Positions 17,657 through 26,100 of a DNA stretch of 64,000 nucleotides are shown piece after piece (within the stretch, counting starts at the first letter, position 1; each line of letters opens with the position of its first letter). The DNA is from Zoogloea sp. GTDB taxonomy: Bacteria > Pseudomonadota > Gammaproteobacteria > Burkholderiales > Rhodocyclaceae. The position numbers and the translations under genes are program-made. A model generated the notes under the pieces. The model was given only the letters and a program-made list of their open reading frames with translations, did not search any database and was not told the origin of the DNA. The stretch covers positions 1 through 64,000 of the forward strand of contig NZ_JAOAUU010000010.1 of assembly GCF_030157465.1 (NCBI RefSeq), in the 5' to 3' direction.

Positions 17657-19417
17657 TCAGGGTGCAAGACCCGCGGCCAGCATGCCGGCCAGCCCCTTTT
17701 GCCCTGTCGGCGCCTCGGCCAGCCACGGGATCAGCGCGACCCGGCTGGACAGCTCGCCAACCCGCCGGATGAACGGCGCTTCGAAGCGGCCACGGGCGGC
17801 CAGCACCGGGTCGAGGCTGCCGCTGGCCAGCAGGCTCTGGTTGATCACCCACGCGAAGGGCTTGATCTGCGCCCGGCCCAGGTCGGCCTGCAGGCGCTCG
17901 GCTTCGTGCACCGGCGTGGCTTCGGCGAGGGTCAGGATCAGCACGCGGGTGAAGTCGGGGTCGCGCAGGCGCGGCAAAAGCTGGCGCACGGCATCCGGCA
18001 GATCGCCACGACTGCGCAGCACTTCCCGGTGGTAGGCCTCGGCGGAGTCCATCAGCAAAATGGTGTGGCCGGTGGGCGCGGTGTCGAGCACCACGAAGCC
18101 ATCGGCGCCCTCCTCCACGGTGCGGGCAAAGGCATGAAAAACCGCGATCTCCTCGGTGCACGGTGAGCGCAGGTCTTCTTCCAGCACGGCCCGGGCGCCG
18201 GGGTCCAGCTGATCGCCGGCCCGGGCGATCACTTCGGCACGGTGACGGGCCACTTCCAGGGCCGGATCGATGCGGCCGATGCGCAGATTGGCAACGCCCG
18301 CATCCAGCAGATCGGCCACGTGGGCGGCCGGGTCGGTGGTGGTGAGCAGCACCCGGTGGCCGCGCCGGGCAAGGCTCAGCGCCACGGCAGCGGCGACGGA
18401 GGTCTTGCCGACGCCGCCCTTGCCCATCGTCATCACCACGCCATGGCCAGTGGCGGCCAGCTCGTCGACGAGCCCGGCCAGACCGGGCGGCAGCGCGATG
18501 TCAGGCGCAGGAACCGGCGCCGGCGCGGCATCGGCTTGCGGTGCCGACGGCAACAGGGCCGCACGCAGCGCATCGAGGCCGACCATGCCGCGGGCGACGA
18601 AGGGTGTCTCGCTCTGCGGCAGGCCCGCCAGCCCGGCCGGAATGTCAGCCAGCGCGGCGGCGTGGCGGGCCGCCATCGCCTGGGCGACAGGGTCGTCGCT
18701 GTGCGCCACGAACACGCCATTCACGGCGAGGCGCGGGGTGCTCACGCCGAGTTCGGCCAGCTCGCGCCGGGTGCGTTCGGCTTCGCGCAGGGCGGCCGCT
18801 TCGGGGCGGGAAACCAGGATGATCGCGGTGCGCGCCGGGTCGGCCAGTTCGGCCACCGTGGCGGCGTAGAGCTTCTTTTGTTTTTCGAGGCCCGCCAGCG
18901 GCCCGAGACACGAGGCGCCGCCCGCGCCGGTGTCGAGAAACTCCGACCACGCCGAGGGCAGCGTGAGCAGCCTGAGCGTGTGGCCGGTGGGTGCGGTGTC
19001 GAAGATGACGTGGTCGAAATCCTGGGTGCGCGCCGGCAGGCCGATAAGCTCGGCAAAGGCATCGAAGGCCGCGATCTCGACGGTGCAGCCGCCGGAAAAC
19101 TGCTCTTCGATGCTGCGGATGGCGGCCTCGGGCAGAACGCCCCGGTACGGCCCGACCATGCGCTCCCGGTAAGCGGCCGCGGCGGCTTCCGGGTCGATGT
19201 TGAGGGCGAAAAGGCCCGGCAGCACCGGCGTCGGCGTGGCGCCGAGGGGAACTTCGAGCACTTCGTCGAGATTGGAGGCGGGGTCGGTGCTGACGATCAG
19301 CACCCGCTTGCCCGCCGCGGCCAGCGCCAGGCCGGTGGCGCAGGAAAGGCTGGTCTTGCCGACGCCGCCCTTGCCGGTGAAAAAAAGGTAACGCGTATCG
19401 ACAGCGGGCAAGGGCAT
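17657..19417 (-). CDS. arsA: Arsenite-stimulated ATPase ArsA
   Basis: ArsA (586 aa) is the soluble ATPase that energises arsenite export. It has two homologous halves, each with a deviant Walker A 'GKGGVGKTS' and the signature 'DTAPTGHT'. Cysteines at the positions that bind As(III) in E. coli ArsA are present in 'SGGCTVEI', 'ASCLGPL' and 'SPCTEEI'. The ATG at 19417 lies 11 bp past the arsD stop and just before the first P-loop; the upstream reading frame is a shadow of arsD. Last gene of the ars operon. ArsA paired with an ACR3 permease rather than ArsB is common outside enterics. Confidence 0.93.
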   Translation of the reverse strand: MPLPAVDTRYLFFTGKGGVGKTSLSCATGLALAAAGKRVLIVSTDPASNLDEVLEVPLGATPTPVLPGLFALNIDPEAAAAAYRERMVGPYRGVLPEAAIRSIEEQFSGGCTVEIAAFDAFAELIGLPARTQDFDHVIFDTAPTGHTLRLLTLPSAWSEFLDTGAGGASCLGPLAGLEKQKKLYAATVAELADPARTAIILVSRPEAAALREAERTRRELAELGVSTPRLAVNGVFVAHSDDPVAQAMAARHAAALADIPAGLAGLPQSETPFVARGMVGLDALRAALLPSAPQADAAPAPVPAPDIALPPGLAGLVDELAATGHGVVMTMGKGGVGKTSVAAAVALSLARRGHRVLLTTTDPAAHVADLLDAGVANLRIGRIDPALEVARHRAEVIARAGDQLDPGARAVLEEDLRSPCTEEIAVFHAFARTVEEGADGFVVLDTAPTGHTILLMDSAEAYHREVLRSRGDLPDAVRQLLPRLRDPDFTRVLILTLAEATPVHEAERLQADLGRAQIKPFAWVINQSLLASGSLDPVLAARGRFEAPFIRRVGELSSRVALIPWLAEAPTGQKGLAGMLAAGLAP

Positions 19418-19428
19418 GGCGGCGGCCC

Positions 19429-19800
19429 TCAGCAGCAGCCGGAACCGGGGGCGCAGCCGCCGCTCACCGGAATGCGGATGCGTGGCTTGTCGGCGGTGGC
19501 CACCAGCCCGAGCTTCGCAGCCAGCTGGGCGCGGCTCGGGTAGAGGCCGGTGGAAACGATCTGGCCATCGACGGCAAGAATCGGCAGGCGCTCCATGCCG
19601 GCTTCCATCTCCTTGATCACCGCCGGGTTTGCCGCGAAGGCCTGGGGTTCCTGGCCCAGGTTGTAGCGGGCCACGGCCACGCCCTGGGATTCGGCCCATT
19701 TCAGGTCGGCGGCAAACTGCGCCAGCACCGGGTCCACGTCCACTCCGCACACGCCGGTCGGGCAGCACATGGCGGGATCGAACACTTCAAGCTTTTTCAT
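19429..19800 (-). CDS. arsD: Arsenite metallochaperone ArsD
   Basis: ArsD (123 aa) delivers As(III) to ArsA. The canonical binding cysteines C12, C13 and C18 are in place ('PAMCCPTGVC'), and the tail ends with C116, C122 and C123 ('GGCAPGSGCC'), resembling the secondary cysteine pairs of plasmid ArsD. It lies between acr3 and arsA in the expected arsDA order. Confidence 0.94.
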   Translation of the reverse strand: MKKLEVFDPAMCCPTGVCGVDVDPVLAQFAADLKWAESQGVAVARYNLGQEPQAFAANPAVIKEMEAGMERLPILAVDGQIVSTGLYPSRAQLAAKLGLVATADKPRIRIPVSGGCAPGSGCC

Positions 19801-19835
19801 TTTCAGTCTCCGGAAAAAATGGCGGGTGAATCCAC

Positions 19836-20909
19836 TCAGGCCGCGCTGCGCTCATACCAGCCCTTGCTGGAATTGACCACCTTGACCACCAGCAGCATCA
19901 CCGGCACCTCGATCAGCACGCCGACCACCGTGGCCAGCGCTGCGCCGGATTCGAAACCGAACAGGCCGATGGCCGCGGCCACCGCCAGCTCGAAAAAGTT
20001 GGACGCGCCGATCAGCGCCGACGGGCAGGCCACGCTGTGCTTCTCGCCCACCGCCCGGTTGAGCCAGTAGGCCAGCGCCGAGTTGAAGAAAACCTGGATC
20101 AGGATAGGCACCGCCAGCAGCGCAATGACCATCGGCTGCTTGAGGATGGCCTCGCCCTGGAAGGCGAACAGCAGCACCAGCGTGACCAGCAGCGCGGCGA
20201 CCGACCACGGCCCGATCGTCTCCATCGCCGCATCGAAGGCCGGCTTGCCCCTGGCGAGCAGCAGCTTGCGCCACACCTGCGAGAGGATCACCGGAATGAC
20301 GATGTAGAGCACCACCGAGATCAGCAGGGTGTCCCAGGGCACGGTGATGGCCGAGATGCCGAGCAGGAAGCCGACCAGCGGCGCAAAGGCCACCACCATG
20401 ATCGTGTCGTTGAGCGCCACCTGCGACAGCGTGAACAGCGGATCGCCGTTGGAGAGCCGGCTCCACACGAACACCATCGCCGTGCACGGCGCCGCCGCCA
20501 GCAGGATGAGGCCGGCGATGTAGCTGTCGAGCTGATCGGCCGGGAGCATCGGCGCAAACACGTTGCGCACGAAGAGCCAGCCGAGAAAGGCCATCGAGAA
20601 GGGCTTGACCAGCCAATTGACGAACAGCGTGACGCCGATGCCACGGATGTGGCCCTTCACTTCATGCAGCGCGCCGAAATCCACCTTCACCAGCATCGGG
20701 ATGACCATCACCCAGATCAGGAGGCCGACCGGCAGGTTCACCTGCGCCACCTCCATGCGTCCGATGGCCTGGAAGACGCCCGGCGCCAGCTGGCCAAGGC
20801 CCACGCCGGCGAGAATGCACAGGAACACCCAGACCGTGAGGTAGCGCTCGAAAACGCTCATCGGCACGCCCGCAGCGGCCTTCAGCGTGGCTTCGCACTG
20901 GGCGCTCAT
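19836..20909 (-). CDS. acr3: Arsenite efflux permease ACR3
   Basis: This 357-aa inner-membrane permease of the ACR3 (BASS) family exports arsenite. It has about ten hydrophobic helices and the essential cysteine in 'AAPCTAMVFVWS'. Its start overlaps the upstream arsC stop by ATGA. With ArsA and ArsD downstream it may work as an ATP-driven pump. Confidence 0.93.
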   Translation of the reverse strand: MSAQCEATLKAAAGVPMSVFERYLTVWVFLCILAGVGLGQLAPGVFQAIGRMEVAQVNLPVGLLIWVMVIPMLVKVDFGALHEVKGHIRGIGVTLFVNWLVKPFSMAFLGWLFVRNVFAPMLPADQLDSYIAGLILLAAAPCTAMVFVWSRLSNGDPLFTLSQVALNDTIMVVAFAPLVGFLLGISAITVPWDTLLISVVLYIVIPVILSQVWRKLLLARGKPAFDAAMETIGPWSVAALLVTLVLLFAFQGEAILKQPMVIALLAVPILIQVFFNSALAYWLNRAVGEKHSVACPSALIGASNFFELAVAAAIGLFGFESGAALATVVGVLIEVPVMLLVVKVVNSSKGWYERSAA

Positions 20910-21325
20910 GGCTTGGCCTCCAGCCCCAGGGCCTCGACCAAGGCCGGCACCAGCACGCGGCGGATTTCGTCGCGCACGGCGATGAAGCTGTCCAGCGGCT
21001 CGCCGTGGGGGTCGTGAAAAGGCACGTGGATGCGTTTCACCGGACGCGGGAAGATCGGGCAGCTCTCCTTGGCGTTGTCACACACGCTGACGACGAGGTC
21101 GATGGATTCATCGAGCAGCGTGTCGATCAGCTTGGGGTGCAGGCCGTCGGTGGGCAGGCCGGCAAGCTGCAGGGCCACGATGGCGCCGTCGGCAACCTTG
21201 GGCTGCGGCACGGTGCCGGCCGACAGGGCGCGAACCCGGCCGGCAAGATCGTGGTTGAGGATGGCTTCGCCCATCTGGGAGCGGCACGAGTTGCCCGTGC
21301 ACAGTACGAGTACGGTGGGAGTCAT
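20906..21325 (-). CDS. arsC: Arsenate reductase ArsC (thioredoxin-coupled, LMW-phosphatase fold)
   Basis: This 139-aa enzyme reduces arsenate to arsenite. The P-loop 'CTGNSCRS' carries the nucleophilic cysteine, and 'SVCDNAKESCP' supplies the two relay cysteines of the thioredoxin-coupled mechanism. The DP pair in 'FHDPHGEP' is the usual general acid region. The ATG at 21325 was chosen because the family begins right before the P-loop strand; the open frame runs further upstream. It overlaps acr3 by ATGA. Confidence 0.9.
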   Translation of the reverse strand: MTPTVLVLCTGNSCRSQMGEAILNHDLAGRVRALSAGTVPQPKVADGAIVALQLAGLPTDGLHPKLIDTLLDESIDLVVSVCDNAKESCPIFPRPVKRIHVPFHDPHGEPLDSFIAVRDEIRRVLVPALVEALGLEAKP

Positions 21326-21347
21326 TGCGGGGTTCCAAAAATACGGC

Positions 21348-21872
21348 TTATTGCCCCTGCTCGCGCAGGCGACCGATGCTGTCCACTTCCTGCTTGAGGG
21401 CCATCTTGTCGAGCTTGGCAAAGGGCAGGTTGATGAATACGGAAATCCTGCGGTTCAGAAGTTGCAGCGCGGTGTGCACCGCGTGACGCCTGGCCGCGTC
21501 GTCGCCCTGGACGGCCGCAGGATCCTCGATACCCCAATGCGCCGAGACCGGCTGACCCGGCCATACCGGGCAAACCTCGCCTGCGGCGTTGTCGCAAACG
21601 GTGAACACGAAATCCAGCGCCGGGGCGCCGGGCGCCGCGAACTCGTCCCAGCTCTTGCTGCGCAGCTCGGCCACCGGCAGGTTCTGGGCTGCCAGCATTT
21701 CCAGAACGTAAGGATTGACCTTGCCGGCCGGGTGACTGCCGGCACTGTAGGCGCGGAAGCGGCCCTTGCCGATCTGGTTGAGGATGGCCTCGGCGAGAAT
21801 GCTGCGCGCCGAGTTTCCGGTGCAGAGAAAGAGCACGTTGTAGATACGGTCAGTCACGGGAATTCCCTTCAC
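21348..21872 (-). CDS. arsC: Second LMW-phosphatase-fold arsenate reductase
   Basis: This 174-aa paralog has P-loop 'CTGNSARS' and relay cysteines in 'TVCDNAAGEVCP', plus a C-terminal helix pair absent from the first ArsC. 'SAHWGIEDPA' holds the acid/base region. The start at 21872 overlaps the arsR end by 23 bp; a GTG at 21857 before 'TDRIYNVLFLC' would reduce this to 8 bp. Two different reductases in one ars operon may differ in thiol partner. It lies directly after arsR. Confidence 0.88.
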   Translation of the reverse strand: MKGIPVTDRIYNVLFLCTGNSARSILAEAILNQIGKGRFRAYSAGSHPAGKVNPYVLEMLAAQNLPVAELRSKSWDEFAAPGAPALDFVFTVCDNAAGEVCPVWPGQPVSAHWGIEDPAAVQGDDAARRHAVHTALQLLNRRISVFINLPFAKLDKMALKQEVDSIGRLREQGQ

Positions 21873-22221
21873 AGGCAGGTTCAGGATTGCAGCGCGGGTC
21901 CGGATTTTCTGCGCAGACGGCGTTGGGCAGGCAGGCCTTGCCCTGGCAGCAGTTGTCGGTGAGAAAGGCGATGAGTTCGCCCATCGCCGAGTAGTCGGCC
22001 GAGTAAAAGATGAAGCGGCTTTCCTGGCGCCCGCGAATCAGGCCGACCCGGCTGAGGTGAGCCAGGTGGAAAGACAGCGTGGCAGGCGCAAGGCCCAGCG
22101 CTTCGCCAACGGCACCGGCCTTGAGGCCTTCCGGCCCGGCCTGCACGAGGGCGCGAAAGATGGCCAGACGCGTCTCATGACCGAGGGCGGCAAGGGATTC
22201 GGCAGCAGATAACGTTTCCAT
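21850..22221 (-). CDS. arsR: ArsR-family arsenic-responsive repressor
   Basis: This 123-aa winged-helix repressor releases DNA on binding As(III). The recognition helix region is 'LGLAPATLSFHLAHL'. A C-terminal cysteine cluster (C91, C92, C97 in 'NCCQGKAC', with more cysteines after) resembles the Acidithiobacillus-type ArsR sensor site rather than the E. coli one. It heads the operon arsR-arsC-arsC-acr3-arsD-arsA and is probably autoregulated through the operator just upstream. No Shine-Dalgarno is visible before the ATG, which falls about where transcription should start. Confidence 0.93.
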   Translation of the reverse strand: METLSAAESLAALGHETRLAIFRALVQAGPEGLKAGAVGEALGLAPATLSFHLAHLSRVGLIRGRQESRFIFYSADYSAMGELIAFLTDNCCQGKACLPNAVCAENPDPRCNPEPACEGNSRD

Positions 22222-22222
22222 G

Positions 22223-22256
22223 TTTCAAGTATTATCGAAATATAAAAGCGGGTCAA
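22223..22256 (-). promoter_or_regulatory. arsR promoter and candidate operator
   Basis: Read leftwards, TTGACC (22256-22251), 16 bp, TAATAC (22234-22229) forms a good sigma70 promoter. An imperfect inverted repeat TTTC-N10-GAAA at 22223-22240 covers the -10 element, as ArsR operators do. The predicted transcription start is at or within a few bases of the arsR ATG, implying a leaderless or nearly leaderless message. Confidence 0.6.
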
Positions 22257-22402
22257 ATGACAGTTTTGTTGCAGCGGAGCTGCGGGGTAAGGCAGAAAGT
22301 GAAGAGCGGCGACCGCTAAACGCCCACGCCACTTCAGCTCCTGAACCCAGGCCGATTCCTCAGAAAAATCGTGACGGGTCGCGATTGAGTGGCCAGACTA
22401 GC

Positions 22403-22433
22403 TATTCATTAATGTATTCATTTATCCATTCAT
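22403..22433 (+). promoter_or_regulatory. TATTCATT direct repeats before the HipA-like gene
   Basis: TATTCATT occurs at 22403-22410 and 22415-22422, with a related CCATTCAT at 22426-22433. The 12-bp spacing and the embedded palindrome CATTAATG (22407-22414) suggest an operator, possibly bound by the HTH domain of the gene that follows. The last copy ends 4 bp before the ATG. Confidence 0.4.
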
Positions 22434-22437
22434 AGCC

Positions 22438-23742
22438 ATGGCTCGTAATGCAGACTCCATCCGCCTGCTGCTCAGTCAAGGACCGATGGCTTCTCGCCAA
22501 GTCGTTGAAAAAACTGGAATCAGCCAGCCGACGGTTTCGCGTGCGCTGGCTGCGCTTGGCGACGAGGTGGTCCGGATAGGGTCCGGTCCATCTATTCGTT
22601 ACGCCCTGCGGGACAGCTCTCGCGGCTTCGCGTCGACTCCGATTTTCCGCATTGGCGATGACGGGCTGATTCGGCAAATTGGCACGCTCGTTCCTGTTCG
22701 CCCGGATGGCTTTGCCATGGTGCAGACCGACGGCGTGGCGATTCATAGCGACGGGCTGCCGTGGTGGCTGTTCGACATGCGGCCACAGGGGTATCTCGGC
22801 CGGGCCTACGCATCGAGGCATGCAGCCGGTCTCGGCTTGCCGGCAAACCCGGAGCTCTGGGGCGGCGCTGAAGTCATCAGAGCGCTGCTTGCGCATGGCC
22901 ATGACGCAATCGGCAACCTGCTGATTGGGGAGCGGGCGCGGGACCGGTTCATTGGAATGCCGGCCCCGCTCCCGGTTGATCGGGCCGCAGACTATCCCGC
23001 TCTGGCACGTGCCGCCGGCGCCGGGGAGCTTCCCGGCTCGTCGGCGGGTGGCGAGCAGCCGAAGTTTTGCGCCTACACAGAGCGCGGTCATGTGCTGGTG
23101 AAGTTCTCCGCACCGGACGACAACCCTGTCAGCGAGCGCTGGCGCGACCTCCTGCTGGCCGAGCACCTGGCTCTTTCGGTGCTAGGTGTCGAAACGGAGG
23201 TTTTCGATTTCGGCGGTCAGCGATTCCTCGAAGTACCGCGATTCGACCGCATCGGTCAGCTAGGCCGCGTTGGTGTGCTCTCTCTGCGCGCGCTCGATGC
23301 GGAATTCGTCGGAGAGGTTTCGGCGCCTTGGCCCTCGCTGGTCAGTCGCCTTGTCGCCGATGGCCACGTCCATGCCGACGCCGCCGCGGGCTCTGCGAGG
23401 CTCTGGGCATTCGGAACGCTGATCGGCAACACCGACATGCACGCGGGAAATTTGTCGTTTCTAAGCAGTCACGGCCGCCCGTATTCGCTCGCGCCGGCTT
23501 ACGACGTGCTGCCCATGGGGTTTGCCCCCAGAAGTGGCGGCGCAATCGTGAATACGCTTCCGCCGGCGTCACTGTCGGTTTCGGTCAATGGTGAAACCTG
23601 GCGCGAGGCACTGCATCTGGCTGAAATGTTCTTTGCCAGGGTCGGCGATTGCGCGGGCCTCTCCGGCAGCTTCTCTCCCTGCATTGAGGCGATGCGCAGG
23701 CACATTGACGAAGCCGCATCCCGCATCGCCCGCTTGGGATAA
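22438..23742 (+). CDS. yjjJ: HipA-like serine/threonine kinase with N-terminal HTH (YjjJ type)
   Basis: This 434-aa protein joins an N-terminal winged-helix domain ('SRQVVEKTGISQPTVSRAL', about residues 19-37) to a HipA kinase fold. The kinase has an ATP loop 'SSAGGEQPKF', the catalytic 'GNTDMHAGNLSF' and a metal-binding 'LAPAYDVLP'. Length and architecture match E. coli YjjJ, a HipA relative with a built-in DNA-binding domain and no separate HipB. No antitoxin gene is adjacent. Direct repeats just upstream may be its own operator. Kinase substrate unknown. Confidence 0.88.
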   Translation: MARNADSIRLLLSQGPMASRQVVEKTGISQPTVSRALAALGDEVVRIGSGPSIRYALRDSSRGFASTPIFRIGDDGLIRQIGTLVPVRPDGFAMVQTDGVAIHSDGLPWWLFDMRPQGYLGRAYASRHAAGLGLPANPELWGGAEVIRALLAHGHDAIGNLLIGERARDRFIGMPAPLPVDRAADYPALARAAGAGELPGSSAGGEQPKFCAYTERGHVLVKFSAPDDNPVSERWRDLLLAEHLALSVLGVETEVFDFGGQRFLEVPRFDRIGQLGRVGVLSLRALDAEFVGEVSAPWPSLVSRLVADGHVHADAAAGSARLWAFGTLIGNTDMHAGNLSFLSSHGRPYSLAPAYDVLPMGFAPRSGGAIVNTLPPASLSVSVNGETWREALHLAEMFFARVGDCAGLSGSFSPCIEAMRRHIDEAASRIARLG

Positions 23743-23805
23743 AACTCCAGGCCAAGCCGTAACAATCCACGACGGAGTGACAGTCGCCTTGTTGGCCAGA
23801 GCGGT

Positions 23806-23912
23806 AATTGGGTACCTCGAAAAACCCCTGATTTTCACCTCGAGCGCTTCGTAACTCCTTGATTTATCGATGCGTGATTTTTGGAAAATGAGGTTTTTCG
23901 AGGTGCCCAATT
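23806..23912. mobile_element. MITE-like element or insertion sequence remnant
   Basis: Inverted repeats of 21 bp match at 20 positions: AATTGGGTACCTCGAAAAAC and the next base at the left end (23806-23826), with its complement at the right (23892-23912). Similarity extends about 10 bp inward with one gap. The element is about 107 bp and has no coding capacity. Short outer repeats AGAGCGG (23798-23804) and CCGCTCT (23922-23928) flank it. The ends look like insertion sequence termini; the family is not identified. Confidence 0.6.
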
Positions 23913-24073
23913 GAAGGTTTGCCGCTCTAACGGCGGCAGCACTTTGCTTTCCAGTCATTCGACAGTGTCCAAAAAGACGCGGATGCAGCCGAACCGAGTA
24001 GGCATTTTCGCGACGCGACACTCACTTTACCTACAAAAAACCATAAGCATACTCAGCATGCTTCGCACGAACA

Positions 24074-24658
24074 CTAACACGGAGTGATGACCGGTTCAGG
24101 AGGCACAATAGGGCTGATAAGGATGTTATGGCCGAAAAGACGAAAGGGCTTGCGTGAAGAGTATGCATCGAGCGCGGACGCCTTCATTTTTTTTGCAAAG
24201 AGCTCATCGGCATTTTCCTTGCCGGAGTGCTTCCACGGGTCAGCGACAAGGTAAGCCTTTATCTCTTTAATAAAGTCACCTGAAAAGACATTCGCGTAGC
24301 GCTTTTCTATAAAATCGTGAATCGCTGTACTGAACTTATCCTCAATCTCGCCTGGGTGAAGACGCCTAGTAGGTCTCCTACCATTTGAAAGACGTAGCTC
24401 GATTAGATAAACCGAGATACGGCCGTCGCAACATTTAACGATGACGAGATTGTCAATAACCTTTGGAGGGTTGTGAGCAGTCCGAGTGTTGTATGCGTGG
24501 TATTCATCAAGCTTGAGAATACAAACCAGATCTTCCCTGAGATCTCCTTGTTCATTCAGAAGTTCGGGGTGGAAAGTAATGCCAACCCCATTTTCTGAAA
24601 CATCTAACCGCCTTATGGCAAAAAGCTCTGGTATCTGGATTACCTCGTTCAGAATCAT
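24074..24658 (-). CDS. Unknown protein partnered with ATPase; possible PD-(D/E)xK-like nuclease core
   Basis: This 194-aa protein is not recognised. It contains a strand-turn-strand region with D69 ('VIDNLVIVKCCDG') and 'YLIELRLSNG' (E87, R89), which resembles a PD-(D/E)xK nuclease core with arginine in place of lysine. This is weak evidence on its own. Its start overlaps the ATPase stop by ATGA, so the two are made together. Base composition is clearly more AT-rich than the surroundings, suggesting recent acquisition. ATPase-plus-nuclease pairs of this kind are typical of phage defence modules. Confidence 0.6.
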   Translation of the reverse strand: MILNEVIQIPELFAIRRLDVSENGVGITFHPELLNEQGDLREDLVCILKLDEYHAYNTRTAHNPPKVIDNLVIVKCCDGRISVYLIELRLSNGRRPTRRLHPGEIEDKFSTAIHDFIEKRYANVFSGDFIKEIKAYLVADPWKHSGKENADELFAKKMKASALDAYSSRKPFRLFGHNILISPIVPPEPVITPC

Positions 24659-26100
24659 TGCTGATCCTGCTCAGGCTCGTTGGCGCTCAGCAGATCTAGC
24701 TTTTCTGAGAAAAGATCTTCTGCTACGTCACCAAAGTTCTCGTCAGTTATTCCGAATTCGTCGACTTCCAAGCTGTGGCTGGCTGTGCCGTGCTCAGATC
24801 TCACGAACCTAAAAGCCTCGATCCTCGACTCTCCAAATGCCTTAGAGATCACCAGATTACTTAACTTGTTGAATACGAAATTGCTATGAGTCGTCACAAT
24901 CATCTTCACCTCGCCGCCAGAAACGAGTTTGGCAAATGCGTTCATCAAAATAACTTGCGTGTGTGGATGTAAATGAGCCTCTGGCTCTTCAATGAAGATT
25001 ATTTGCTTTCGACGTTGGTCTTCGGCAATTCGCCGCCTGCGTGAACTTCGCCTTTGATCGCTATCTGGAAGAACATGCTTTAGGTATGTGATGATCGGCG
25101 CAACTTCGGAAACCATTGAGGACGTTGAGGAGAGATCTAGCTTGAGGTCGACATCGAATGGTTTGTAGAAAAGGCGCTTGCTCTTGTGATCGAATTCAAC
25201 CGCGCCGCCAAGGGCGAGGCGTTCCAACTCATCAGCGACGCGGGCGAAGCTACTCTCCGTTCCTTTCTTCGATGGACGGATCTCGTTGAGCTTGAGGAAG
25301 TAGTCAATAAGTGGTTCCGGAATTGCGGGCAGTTCAATTCGCTGCGAGAGAAAGGTCCTTCGCTTTGAAAGTTCGGCGATTATTTGGCCGAAGGCACTAA
25401 GAGCCTGGTAAAGACCAGATCGGGAAGCCGGTAAGTAATGGACATCACTAACAGTCGAACCCGCTTCTAACACGAAGTCCTGAAACGCCCTAAAGGCAAA
25501 GAGCTGTACCCGGATTTGCGCCTGCTCAAGGACATCAGGGCCATAGATAATTGTCTCGTTCCCCGCGGCGCGAGGAGTTCTGTGCTGCTTACTCTTGCGG
25601 TAGATGACCTTTGCAGCGGTAGAGATTGAAAAAACTGACAATCGCCCATTTGCGATCCTTAGTTCAGCTGACAGTTCCGACGTGGAAATAACTATCGAGG
25701 TCGGGTCATTGCTGCGCCGGTTTTCAAGGTTTGAGATTTCCCCAAAGGTGCCTTGGATTGTCTTTTCAAGTTGATCGGCGAAGAACACTCCTAAAGCTCG
25801 TTCTGTCACGGATTTAATCAAATCAGTGACGTCGATATCTTTGGACGCAGATTTTAGGCTTTTCAGAAAGGCCTGAGTCTTTGTGTCGTCCGCTTTGTCG
25901 GAGAGTTTGTCGAGGAAGAGTTCGCTGTAGAACGGACGGTCGATCTGCTCCGCTGACAGGAGTGTCTTTAAGATCGCATACAAGAGAGAAATTGCGTAGG
26001 ACTTGCCGATGTTGTTCTCACCGACGATCAAGACGAAGTCGGCCTCAAGGTCAATGCTGAACTCTCGTAGCGGTCCAAAATTTTTGCAGGTAATTTTCAT
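24655..26100 (-). CDS. SMC/OLD-like AAA ATPase, candidate defence ATPase
   Basis: This 481-aa protein has an ABC/SMC-type ATPase split around a helical insert. Walker A 'GENNIGKS' lies at residues 27-34. Walker B 'IIFIEEPEAHLHP' is near residue 370, and the switch histidine is in 'MIVTTHSN'. Unlike OLD or GajA nucleases it ends soon after the ATPase fold and has no TOPRIM domain, so any nuclease activity would have to come from the 194-aa partner. Codon use and GC content differ from neighbouring genes. The pair resembles the ATPase-effector layout of systems such as Septu or PARIS, without matching either by its second gene. Confidence 0.8.
   Translation of the reverse strand: MKITCKNFGPLREFSIDLEADFVLIVGENNIGKSYAISLLYAILKTLLSAEQIDRPFYSELFLDKLSDKADDTKTQAFLKSLKSASKDIDVTDLIKSVTERALGVFFADQLEKTIQGTFGEISNLENRRSNDPTSIVISTSELSAELRIANGRLSVFSISTAAKVIYRKSKQHRTPRAAGNETIIYGPDVLEQAQIRVQLFAFRAFQDFVLEAGSTVSDVHYLPASRSGLYQALSAFGQIIAELSKRRTFLSQRIELPAIPEPLIDYFLKLNEIRPSKKGTESSFARVADELERLALGGAVEFDHKSKRLFYKPFDVDLKLDLSSTSSMVSEVAPIITYLKHVLPDSDQRRSSRRRRIAEDQRRKQIIFIEEPEAHLHPHTQVILMNAFAKLVSGGEVKMIVTTHSNFVFNKLSNLVISKAFGESRIEAFRFVRSEHGTASHSLEVDEFGITDENFGDVAEDLFSEKLDLLSANEPEQDQQ

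Noticed and set aside
23913-24073. Small gene between the MITE-like element and the 194-aa gene
   Set aside because: The short open frame has no ribosome binding site and no protein-like composition.
24655-26100. Assignment of the ATPase as OLD/Gabija GajA
   Set aside because: The protein ends shortly after the ATPase fold and has no TOPRIM domain, and no GajB-like helicase is adjacent.
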